The notes beneath the pieces were generated by a model. It saw only the letters and a list, made by a program, of their open reading frames with translations. It did not search any database and was not told the origin of the DNA. Source: Clostridiaceae bacterium (lineage in GTDB: Bacteria; Bacillota; Clostridia; DUPQ01). Taken from it: a stretch of 44,021 nucleotides of DNA. The stretch covers positions 1 through 44,021 of the forward strand of contig JAAYBX010000099.1 in assembly GCA_012729955.1 (NCBI GenBank). Reading direction: 5' to 3'. Positions 26,418 to 33,287 of this stretch are shown here, one piece after another. The position numbers and the translations under genes were made by a program. Numbering within the stretch: the stretch's first letter is position 1; each line of letters starts with the position of its first letter.

Positions 26418-26786
26418 CTAATACTCCTCATTGAATCCGTTACCATGTCTATGCCTTCTGCAGCCTCTTCCTTGACAGCCTCGGCCTATACCGCTACATA
26501 ACATATATTCTCCGCCTTCAATTACAAGGTTCTTTCCATTTACTAATGAATCAGCAAGTTTTTTCCTTGCTTCACTGTATATGCCCTGTATTGTCGTTCT
26601 GGCTATATTCATCTGGTCAGCGCATTGTTCCTGTGTGAATCCCTCAAGATCGATAAGCCTTATTGTCTCATATTCATCAACCGTCATTATAACCGTTTCT
26701 AGTACGGTGCCTGTTGAAGACATAGGACCGAAACGGTTTGTCTGGGGCAGTTCACACACTGTACGCCATTTTCTAGGTCTTGCCAT
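26418..26786 (-). CDS. DUF134 helix-turn-helix protein, likely operon regulator
   Basis: A 122-residue protein of the DUF134 family. 'MARPRKWRTVCELPQTNRFG' is the family's N-terminal signature. The sigma-70-region-4-like HTH reads 'EGFTQEQCADQMNIARTTIQ' followed by GIYSEARKKLADSL. The C-terminal tail, GIGRGCQGRGCRRHRHGNG, is Cys/His/Gly-rich and may sense a metal or cluster. DUF134 genes are commonly placed with NifX-like and DUF5320 genes in anaerobes. It could bind the tandem palindromes at the operon promoter (27127-27174), but a role for the neighbouring Crp-family protein is equally possible. Confidence 0.88.
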   Translation of the reverse strand: MARPRKWRTVCELPQTNRFGPMSSTGTVLETVIMTVDEYETIRLIDLEGFTQEQCADQMNIARTTIQGIYSEARKKLADSLVNGKNLVIEGGEYMLCSGIGRGCQGRGCRRHRHGNGFNEEY

Positions 26787-26820
26787 GGTTAACCTTCCTT
26801 ATTTTTATCATTCTTTAGAA

Positions 26821-27102
26821 TCATTTTAATTCATCTATCTGTTTATTGATAGATGCAAGCTCTTCTTCAAGATACTTCTTCTGATCTAGAAGAAGCTGTT
26901 TTGAAGGCTTTTCAGTATATTGAGGATTATTGTTAAAATATGATTCGTTATATGCAGTGAATCCTCTTCCTAAGCCAAAACCACCGCTTCTTCTTCTGCC
27001 ATAAAAGCCTCCTATAGGGCGTCTGGTACCAGTACAATAACCCATTCCTCTTCCTGTTAAAGGCCCCATTCCCATCGGTCCGGTTCCATCAAATCTTGGC
27101 AT
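26821..27102 (-). CDS. DUF5320 family small protein
   Basis: A 93-residue protein starting 'MPRFDGTGPMGMGPLTGRGM' followed by GYCTG, the hallmark of DUF5320. The middle is Gly/Arg/aromatic-rich (GFYGRRRSGGFGLGRGF) and the C-terminal ~35 residues form a probable coiled coil ('QKKYLEEELASINKQIDELK'). An ORF start at 27132 is open, but the ATG at 27102 has GGGAGG with 8 nt spacing and the family's exact N terminus. It is the first gene of the eight-gene operon and lies just behind the operator pair. The function of the family is unknown; it consistently accompanies NifX-like proteins. Confidence 0.85.
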   Translation of the reverse strand: MPRFDGTGPMGMGPLTGRGMGYCTGTRRPIGGFYGRRRSGGFGLGRGFTAYNESYFNNNPQYTEKPSKQLLLDQKKYLEEELASINKQIDELK

Positions 27103-27126
27103 TTCAACAACCTCCCGTTTCATTTC

Positions 27127-27175
27127 TGACATATGTCAGATACTACCAGTATATCTCATTACTGACATATGTCAA
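27127..27175 (-). promoter_or_regulatory. Promoter with two identical 12-bp palindromic operators for the NifX-MinD operon
   Basis: The perfect palindrome TGACATATGTCA occurs at 27127-27138 and again at 27163-27174, 36 bp apart. On the minus strand, -35 TTGACA (27170-27175) overlaps the upstream copy. A 16-nt spacer and -10 TATACT (27148-27153) follow, placing the second copy about at the transcription start and first transcribed bases. A site over -35 plus a site at +1 is the usual layout for repression. The sequences are seen; repression and the identity of the binding protein are inferred. Confidence 0.75.
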
Positions 27176-27191
27176 TAACTAATTTGAGAAA

Positions 27192-27824
27192 TTATATAAC
27201 TTTTATATAATCTCTGTTTAATTCTATAAGCTTATCTTTATGCATTTTTGCAAGTTCTCTGGAAAGGGAAGTTCTCTGAACTCCCATAAGCAGCGCAAGG
27301 TCTTTTTTTGTCATATTTAATTTTACAATATTGCTTTTCTGTATCTGGCTCTGTTTTTTCAAGTAATTTATCAATATCTGCCTCAATTTAAGCCTGACAT
27401 ATCCTCTTATCCTGTCACCTAATATGAAAGCGTTATCTGATATGTTTTCAAGATATGATTTTAAGAAATCTGGATACTCGCATATAAGATGAAATAAATC
27501 ATCTTTTTTTATCTGCATTACTATCACATCTGATTTCGCAAAGATGCTCATTGGATATGAAGGTGTTTTGGAAAAAAGAAGATTACCTCCTATAATGTCT
27601 GTTTTTGTGAAATTAGTTACACACATTACATTACCTTCTTCATCTATCCTGTCAATTGAGACATTGCCTTCAATTATTACTTCCAGATGAGAGCAGATGT
27701 CATTCTCCAGATGCATACAGCTTCCTTTTGAATATTTTCTTATATTGATTACATTGCTTTTTATCAGCTCCGCATATTTTTCATCTGGTATGTGTTTTGT
27801 AATAAGGTTAATATGTTTTTCCAT
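27192..27824 (-). CDS. Crp/Fnr-family transcriptional regulator
   Basis: About 210 residues. The cNMP-binding barrel spans roughly 20-125 ('GSCMHLENDICSHLEVIIEG', 'TKTDIIGGNLLFSK'). The winged helix is at the C terminus ('MTKKDLALLMGVQRTSLSRE'). The frame is open to TTG 27845, but the ATG at 27824 has AAGG at suitable spacing and leaves the palindrome at 27836-27853 outside the coding region. It sits between the Fe-S operon and a divergent NapH-like gene. It probably binds GTGTTAC-N4-GTAACAC, activating the divergent gene and perhaps controlling itself. Its effector is unknown; cysteines at 'SCMH' and 'DICSH' might sense metal or redox. Confidence 0.88.
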   Translation of the reverse strand: MEKHINLITKHIPDEKYAELIKSNVINIRKYSKGSCMHLENDICSHLEVIIEGNVSIDRIDEEGNVMCVTNFTKTDIIGGNLLFSKTPSYPMSIFAKSDVIVMQIKKDDLFHLICEYPDFLKSYLENISDNAFILGDRIRGYVRLKLRQILINYLKKQSQIQKSNIVKLNMTKKDLALLMGVQRTSLSRELAKMHKDKLIELNRDYIKVI

Positions 27825-27835
27825 TTCCAGTCCTT

Positions 27836-27879
27836 GTGTTACCAATGTAACACATTTCTAAGAGAACTTAAAGTATACT
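27836..27879 (+). promoter_or_regulatory. Crp-type palindrome at class II activator position, with -10, upstream of the NapH-like gene
   Basis: The 18-bp palindrome GTGTTAC-CAAT-GTAACAC (27836-27853) is followed by TATACT at 27874-27879 with no recognisable -35. With a transcription start near 27886, the palindrome centre (27844.5) falls at about -41.5, the classic class II position for Crp/Fnr activators. It lies 12 bp upstream of the divergent Crp-family gene's start, so it may also autoregulate. Confidence 0.7.
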
Positions 27880-27900
27880 GTTAAAATAATGGAGGTCTGT

Positions 27901-28554
27901 ATGAATAAGACATGGATAACAATAATAAGGATAGCATTTTTCGGAATATTTCTATTTTTAATGCTTATAGGAAAGCCATTCATCTGGCTTGCTCTTTATG
28001 CTGCAAGCTTGATTGCAGCATTATTCTTTGGAAGGATATACTGCGGATTCATGTGTCCGATAAATACTGTTATGGCTCCTGCTGAGTTTTTATCAAAAAA
28101 GATGAATATTCAAACTGAAAAAACACCAAAATGGCTTTCATCAGGAGTTTTTGCATGGGTATTTTTAGGAATAAGTATTGCACTAATGCTAGTATTCAAG
28201 AAAGCTGTACATATTGATCTTCCTATTATACCAATCTGGATTGCTGCAGGTTTTTTGATTACATTAAGGTACAAGCCTCATGTGTTCCATAATTTGATCT
28301 GTCCGTTTGGTACTCTGCAGGGTTTGTTTGGCAAAAAACCGCTTTTTTCTAAAAAGGTGGATAAAGAAACCTGTATTGGATGCAGATTGTGCGAAAAAGC
28401 CTGCCCTTCAGATGCGATAAAAGTATCTTCTGAAACAAAGAAAGCAACTATTACAGCAAATCTTTGTCATCAGTGTACTAACTGCAAGGATGTCTGTCCA
28501 AAAGACTCAATACTATATAAAAGAGCTGAATATCACTTGAAGAATATAGAATAG
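27901..28554 (+). CDS. NapH/NosR-like membrane 4Fe-4S binding protein
   Basis: A protein of about 217 residues with four or so membrane helices and two kinds of Fe-S site. 'GRIYCGFMCPINTVMAP' and 'HNLICPFGTLQG' are the paired CxxxCP motifs of the NapH/NosR/RnfE-like membrane electron carriers. The C-terminal soluble part has two ferredoxin clusters, 'CIGCRLCEKACPSDAI' and 'CHQCTNCKDVCPKDSI'. It should pass electrons across or along the membrane. An upstream ATG (27889) is in frame, but the ATG at 27901 follows GGAGG with correct spacing. Its promoter carries a Crp-type palindrome. It may provide electrons for the adjacent cluster-building operon, which is inferred from proximity only. Confidence 0.9.
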   Translation: MNKTWITIIRIAFFGIFLFLMLIGKPFIWLALYAASLIAALFFGRIYCGFMCPINTVMAPAEFLSKKMNIQTEKTPKWLSSGVFAWVFLGISIALMLVFKKAVHIDLPIIPIWIAAGFLITLRYKPHVFHNLICPFGTLQGLFGKKPLFSKKVDKETCIGCRLCEKACPSDAIKVSSETKKATITANLCHQCTNCKDVCPKDSILYKRAEYHLKNIE

Positions 28555-28563
28555 TGACATAAT

Positions 28564-28603
28564 GTAACATAGTTACTGATAGCATATGTTATAGAGATAT
28601 AAT
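28564..28603 (+). promoter_or_regulatory. Putative promoter and dyad upstream of the cupin gene
   Basis: TATAAT at 28598-28603 precedes the cupin gene. A dyad, GTAAC-ATA-GTTAC (28564-28576), is centred about 40 bp before the expected start, and TAACATA/TATGTTA (28565-28591) forms a wider repeat. GTAACA is also the half-site of the palindrome at 27836, so shared control is possible though weakly supported. Confidence 0.4.
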
Positions 28604-28632
28604 TATTATGTTAGTATTTGAGGAGGTTAATA

Positions 28633-28947
28633 ATGATAGAGCAGGTATTTAAGTTATCCACAGGGGATACAAAAGCAATCGAGAAAGTGATATTTGACGA
28701 AAATCTTCACTACATACATCTGGTCTTCAACAAAGATGACAGTCTTCCTGAACACTATTCCAATTCTAATGTATATATGACTGTTATAAGAGGGATTTTA
28801 AGCATCGGGTTAGCAGACCAGCAGATTAAAACATACGAAAAAGGAACACTTCTAAAAATACCGAAAGACACACTTATGAATGTAGGTAACAAGCATGATG
28901 AGGTTTTGGAGATAATAATCGTGAAAGCTCCAGCTCCATTAAAGTGA
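28633..28947 (+). CDS. Small cupin-domain protein
   Basis: A 104-residue single beta-barrel. Cupin motif 1 is recognisable but sparse in metal ligands ('DSLPEHYSNSNVYMTVIRGI' with one His), and motif 2 reads 'KGTLLKIPKDTLMNVGNKHD'. The GGAGG ribosome site is 7 nt before the ATG at 28633; the upstream frame from 28618 is not used. Such small cupins next to Crp-family regulators and ferredoxin proteins are frequent in Clostridia, but no reaction is established. It could bind a metal or small ligand. Confidence 0.78.
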   Translation: MIEQVFKLSTGDTKAIEKVIFDENLHYIHLVFNKDDSLPEHYSNSNVYMTVIRGILSIGLADQQIKTYEKGTLLKIPKDTLMNVGNKHDEVLEIIIVKAPAPLK

Positions 28948-29028
28948 ATATGAGTAAATACCTATTTATTGTTGTATGATTGTGTGAAATAATGCATAAT
29001 CATATTAATGTGAATAAAGGTGGTATAT

Positions 29029-30153
29029 ATGTTACTTACATCAAAAGAAAGAATAATGAGGATTTTTGAGAACAAGCAGATTGACAGGCCTGCTATAAAG
29101 TTATGGGGAGCATGGAAATACCAGGAAGGCGATGAACTGCTTCATCCATCATATGAACCAATTGCTAGAAAAGCGAGCGATATAACAGATCTGTTTATAT
29201 ATGCTCGGTCTCCATATAATATGTATTGCGGGAAGAATGAAAGTATAAGCAGCGAATATGTAGAAATTGGTGATCCCTTATGGGTAAAAAGGCATAATAT
29301 TTACCATACTCCAATGGGAGATTTAAGGCATGTGCAGATGATTTCCAAGGTTGGTGAACCAGGATATACAATTGAGTATCCGGTTAAGGAACCTGATGAT
29401 TTAAAAAAGATATTATCAATTCCCTATACGCCTTATGACTATTCAGATAATATACAAAAACATCAGGATCTATTGAAGGACAGAGGGGTAGTAATGCTGA
29501 CTATTGATCATATCGGTTATTCATTACAACGGTTAACAGGTTCAGAAAATCTTGCTTTATTCAGTTTTGATTGCAGAGAACTGGTTCTAGAAGTTTTAGA
29601 TGTTTTTGCGAAAAGGCTATATGAACATGTACGAACTGCAATTAATAACGGTGTGAGAGTTCCATTTTCTTGGGTAGGACCTGAACTGCTGACACCTCCT
29701 TTAATGACTGATCATGATTTTGATGAATTCTGCTTCAATTATGATAAGCCGATTTGTGATATGGTACACAATGCAGGCAGTTATGTATGGATGCATTGTC
29801 ATGGAAAAGTAAGGAAGCTTCTGGAAAGATACATAAAAATGGGTATAGATATATTAAATCCTCTGGAACCTCCAAAAAATGGTGATGTTGACATGGCTGA
29901 AGCAGCAAAAACATTTAAAGGGCGAATAGGTTTGGAGGGTAATATTGAAATGCAGGATATACTGCTTGAAGAACCGGAAATTTTAAAAGAGTCTATTAAA
30001 AACTGCGTTGAAGCCGGTAAGGAAAGCGGCAGGTTTATTTTATGCCCGTCATCAGGTTTCATGGAATATCCGAAACCTACCCAGCACTATCTGAATAATC
30101 TTATGACATATCTGGATTACGGTTTTGAATGCGTAAATAAAGCGGCATATTAA
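29029..30153 (+). CDS. Uroporphyrinogen decarboxylase-family protein (MtaA/CmuA-like methyltransferase)
   Basis: A cytoplasmic protein of about 374 residues with the URO-D TIM-barrel fold, of the group used by corrinoid-dependent methyltransferases rather than heme synthesis. The zinc-site pattern of that group is visible: 'SYVWMHCHGKVRKLLE' (H-x-C-H) followed ~60 residues later by a Cys in 'FILCPSSGFMEYP'. 'GIDILNPLEPPKNGDVDMAE' and 'GRIGLEGNIEMQDILLEE' are typical. The GTG at 29020 is open, but the ATG at 29029 has AAAGGTGG upstream. It precedes the glycyl radical enzyme gene by 73 bp on the same strand. No corrinoid protein is encoded nearby, so methyl transfer, decarboxylation or another reaction remain open. 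Confidence 0.82.
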   Translation: MLLTSKERIMRIFENKQIDRPAIKLWGAWKYQEGDELLHPSYEPIARKASDITDLFIYARSPYNMYCGKNESISSEYVEIGDPLWVKRHNIYHTPMGDLRHVQMISKVGEPGYTIEYPVKEPDDLKKILSIPYTPYDYSDNIQKHQDLLKDRGVVMLTIDHIGYSLQRLTGSENLALFSFDCRELVLEVLDVFAKRLYEHVRTAINNGVRVPFSWVGPELLTPPLMTDHDFDEFCFNYDKPICDMVHNAGSYVWMHCHGKVRKLLERYIKMGIDILNPLEPPKNGDVDMAEAAKTFKGRIGLEGNIEMQDILLEEPEILKESIKNCVEAGKESGRFILCPSSGFMEYPKPTQHYLNNLMTYLDYGFECVNKAAY

Positions 30154-30160
30154 CTGGTTA

Positions 30161-30191
30161 TTATTGACAATAATACTCTTGATGGTATGAT
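30161..30191 (+). promoter_or_regulatory. Promoter and 13-bp palindrome upstream of the glycyl radical enzyme gene
   Basis: TTGACA at 30164-30169, a 16-nt spacer and TATGAT at 30186-30191. The -35 lies inside the palindrome TTATTG-A-CAATAA (30161-30173), which could be a repressor site. The glycyl radical enzyme and its activase may thus be induced separately from the URO-D-like gene in front. Confidence 0.6.
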
Positions 30192-30226
30192 TAATATTAA
30201 GCAAAAATAGCATTAAAGGATAAATA

Positions 30227-32383
30227 ATGGAAAACGGATTTACATACTCACAGAGGCTTGAAGCGTTATTATCAGCCAAAAGGATACAGACTGAGAAGAA
30301 GATTGCTAAGTTCGGAAGGACCATCGACGTGGATGACAGAGGGAATCTTGTCGTGCCTGATGACTTTGTTTTTTCGCCTGTTCCAAATCATAGCAGCGGA
30401 GGTTTCTTCGGACCTTATGCATGCGGTATGAATTACAAAAAGCTGTTACATGAGCATCCTGTTACAGTAGATGAAAACACAGGTCTTCTTGGGAGCTGGA
30501 TGGTTATGCTTATAGATTACAAGAAGCCTTTATGGAATCCGGATATAAGATTCACACACCTTCATAAAGAACAGAAGATGTATGATATTGTACATGGAAT
30601 CGGGGGTGTACAGCATTTTTTAGCGGATTATTCGCTTGGATTGCAATTAGGATTTAACGGGATAAGAGAAAAAATCAGATTTTATGAGAAAAGCAGCGAT
30701 GCATCTAAGAAAGAATTTTATTATGGCTTAAACGAATGTGTTGCAGGCATATATGATTACATAACAAGGCATATTGCAAGAGCGCGTGAGCTTGCAGAAC
30801 AGATAAATGATAAAGACAGATCCGACAATTTAAATATACTCGCAGATATGAATGAAGAGCTTCTGAAACGACCTGCAAGAACTTTCCATGAAGCGGTCCA
30901 GTGGATGGCTTGGTTTCTTGTTGCCGGTGATATGTATAATGGAGGAGCAAGTGCAATCGGTGATATAGACAGGATACTAAAGCCATACTATGACAATGAT
31001 GTCAGACAAGGAATCTTAACTGAAGAGCAGGCTATTTTCTATATATGCAACTTTCTAATTATTGACAATGCGTACTGTCAGATAGGCGGATGTGACGAAT
31101 TCGGAAAGGATAATACGAATGAATTATCGCATATAGTGCTCGAAGCGGTTCATAAGATGAAAATCCCTGCAAGCGTATGCGTGAGGGTGCATGAGAATAT
31201 AGATAAGGACTTTTTCTATAAATCAGTCAAGTATCTTCTTACTGACAGGACAGGCTCTCCTAATTTCATAGGAGACAAAGCGATGACCGAAGGATTTATG
31301 AGAAACGGTTATTCAAGAGAACTTGCTGTAACAAGAGTGAAATGCGGGTGCCACTGGTGCGCTATACCAGGGAAAGAATACACGCTAAATGACATTGTTA
31401 AGATTAATTTCGTAGCAGTATTTGATACAGCTTTTAAAGACATGATGAACAGCGGTAACCAGCCATCAGTACAACTGTTATGGGATACCTTTGTAAGACA
31501 CATCAACAGAGCAGTCAAGGTAACAGCAGAAGGAATGGATTTTCAGATTGAACATATGCATGAGGTTTTCCCGGAACTTCTGATGGACCTTTTATGTGAA
31601 GGGCCCATTGAGAAGGGAATGGATGCTTCAAACGGAGCTTTGGAATATATTAATCTATGTGTTGACGGAGCAGGATTGGCTGTTGTCGCAGACAGCTTCG
31701 CTGCTTTGGAAAAACGTATTGAGATCAATAATCAGCTAACATGGGGACAGATAGACCAGGCTTTAAAGAACAATTATGATGGATATGAAGATATCCGTCT
31801 TATGATGAAGAACTCTGACCATTATGGTAACGGGGGGACTATTGCTGATACTTATGCTCAAAAGATAGTGAAAGAGTTTGTAACAGCAGTAAAGAAAGAA
31901 CCTACACCTAATGGGCATAATATGATTCCTGGCCTTTTCTCTTGGGCAAATACTATACCGATGGGAAAAGCAGTAGGGGCAACTCCTAACGGAAGACTTG
32001 CTTTTACACCCATATCACATGGCGCAAATCCGTTACCGGGTTTTAAAGACAGCGGTGCATTAACAGCTATGGCTAATGCGGTAGCTTCAGTACAGTGCGG
32101 ATATGGCAATACCGTACCGATACAGCTGGAGATAAATCCTGTCACATTGAAAGGTGAAGAAGGCATAGCAACTATGATGACTTTCATTTATGCTTATTTG
32201 AATAAAATGGGCGGAACTTTAATGAATATAAATATAATGGACAAAGAGAAGTTACTTGATGCGCACAAAGATCCATCGAAATACCCTGAACTGATTGTAA
32301 GGGTAACCGGATTCTGCGCATATTTCGCTTTATTATCAGAGGATTTTAGAAAACTGGTGGTAGACAGGATGATTAATGAATAA
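30227..32383 (+). CDS. Glycyl radical enzyme of unrecognised substrate class (PFL-like fold)
   Basis: 718 residues, shorter than most non-PFL glycyl radical enzymes (780-850). The glycyl radical loop is 'LIVRVTGFCAYFALL' with the radical at G695. 'HGANPLPGFKDSGALTAMAN' and 'ATPNGRLAFTPI' are the usual region before it. The thiyl-radical loop reads 'TRVKCGCHWCAIPGKEYTLN' with C373, C375 and C378. The eliminase and decarboxylase classes I know (choline lyase, diol dehydratases, hydroxyproline dehydratase) have GCVE with a Glu base; here the Glu is replaced by Trp and extra cysteines are present. The stop overlaps the activase ATG by 8 bp, so the pair is coupled. The substrate cannot be named. 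It is assigned to the superfamily with high confidence, to function with none. Confidence 0.93.
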   Translation: MENGFTYSQRLEALLSAKRIQTEKKIAKFGRTIDVDDRGNLVVPDDFVFSPVPNHSSGGFFGPYACGMNYKKLLHEHPVTVDENTGLLGSWMVMLIDYKKPLWNPDIRFTHLHKEQKMYDIVHGIGGVQHFLADYSLGLQLGFNGIREKIRFYEKSSDASKKEFYYGLNECVAGIYDYITRHIARARELAEQINDKDRSDNLNILADMNEELLKRPARTFHEAVQWMAWFLVAGDMYNGGASAIGDIDRILKPYYDNDVRQGILTEEQAIFYICNFLIIDNAYCQIGGCDEFGKDNTNELSHIVLEAVHKMKIPASVCVRVHENIDKDFFYKSVKYLLTDRTGSPNFIGDKAMTEGFMRNGYSRELAVTRVKCGCHWCAIPGKEYTLNDIVKINFVAVFDTAFKDMMNSGNQPSVQLLWDTFVRHINRAVKVTAEGMDFQIEHMHEVFPELLMDLLCEGPIEKGMDASNGALEYINLCVDGAGLAVVADSFAALEKRIEINNQLTWGQIDQALKNNYDGYEDIRLMMKNSDHYGNGGTIADTYAQKIVKEFVTAVKKEPTPNGHNMIPGLFSWANTIPMGKAVGATPNGRLAFTPISHGANPLPGFKDSGALTAMANAVASVQCGYGNTVPIQLEINPVTLKGEEGIATMMTFIYAYLNKMGGTLMNINIMDKEKLLDAHKDPSKYPELIVRVTGFCAYFALLSEDFRKLVVDRMINE

Positions 32384-33287
32384 GACATACGGCTGCATAT
32401 TTGATATACAGCGATTCTCTCTTCATGATGGTCCTGGAATAAGAACCACGATTTTTTTTAAAGGGTGTAATCTTAGGTGTTTCTGGTGTCACAATCCAGA
32501 ATCCATAAATCTGCAACCTGAAATACAAGTATATGCGCATAAATGCATTCACTGTGGAAAATGTATTACGGTGTGTCCGCAAAATGCTATTTACAAGAAT
32601 GGCAGTTCCTTTGTTTTTTCTAGGGATTTATGTATGAAGTGCGGAAAATGTGTAGATTCGTGTTATACGAATGCGAGAGTAATGGCAGGAAAGACAGTCA
32701 GCGCATCAGAAGTAATGTCAGAAATAATGAAGGATGAGCCTTTCTACAATGATAATCAGGGAGGAGTAACTTTTTCAGGCGGTGAGCCTATGCTTCAACC
32801 GGGGTTTTTAAAAACCTTGCTTGTAGCATGTAAAGAAAAAAAGATTCATACTGCTGTTGATACTGCAGGTAATGTCGCATTTGAAAAGTTTGCTGAAATA
32901 GCTCCTTATACTGATCTTTTTTTGTATGATATAAAATGTGTAGACGAGAAGAAGCACAAGCAAGTTACTGGTTCAAATAACAAAAAGATACTTGCAAATC
33001 TCGTACTACTTGATGAGATTGCAAAAGAGATAATAATTAGGATTCCGATAATACCGGGCATGAATGATACAGATGAAGATATGCATGCAATCGGTATTTT
33101 ACTGAGAAACTTAAAGAAAGTTACTAAAGTCCAGCTTCTTCCATTTCATAATATGGCTGAATCAAAATATGAAAGTATGGGAATGGAGTATAAAGCCAAG
33201 GATTTATCCGCACCAAAAAAAGAAAGGATGCAGCAGTTTGCATCCATAATTTCCTCGTATGACATAAACGCCATAGCAATCAGTTAG
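32376..33287 (+). CDS. Glycyl radical enzyme activating enzyme (radical SAM with two ferredoxin clusters)
   Basis: A 303-residue activase for the preceding enzyme. The radical SAM cluster motif is 'FKGCNLRCFWCHNPESINL' (C-x3-C-x2-C). Between this and the GGE motif ('GGVTFSGGEPMLQPGFLKTL') is an inserted ferredoxin domain with 'CIHCGKCITVCPQNAI' and 'CMKCGKCVDSCYTNAR'. That insertion is typical of activases of non-PFL glycyl radical enzymes such as those for choline, glycerol, arylacetates and toluene. The start 'GCIFDIQRFSLHDGPGIRTT' is canonical. Its stop overlaps the stop of the convergent glycosidase gene by 4 bp, with no room for a terminator. Confidence 0.95.
   Translation: MNKTYGCIFDIQRFSLHDGPGIRTTIFFKGCNLRCFWCHNPESINLQPEIQVYAHKCIHCGKCITVCPQNAIYKNGSSFVFSRDLCMKCGKCVDSCYTNARVMAGKTVSASEVMSEIMKDEPFYNDNQGGVTFSGGEPMLQPGFLKTLLVACKEKKIHTAVDTAGNVAFEKFAEIAPYTDLFLYDIKCVDEKKHKQVTGSNNKKILANLVLLDEIAKEIIIRIPIIPGMNDTDEDMHAIGILLRNLKKVTKVQLLPFHNMAESKYESMGMEYKAKDLSAPKKERMQQFASIISSYDINAIAIS

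Noticed and set aside
29029-30153. HemE (true uroporphyrinogen decarboxylase of heme synthesis)
   Set aside because: It has the H-x-C-H...C zinc pattern of methyltransferase relatives and no heme genes nearby.
30227-32383. Choline trimethylamine-lyase, propanediol dehydratase or hydroxyproline dehydratase
   Set aside because: The active-site loop is GCHW rather than GCVE, the length is short, and no microcompartment, P5C reductase or aldehyde dehydrogenase genes are nearby.
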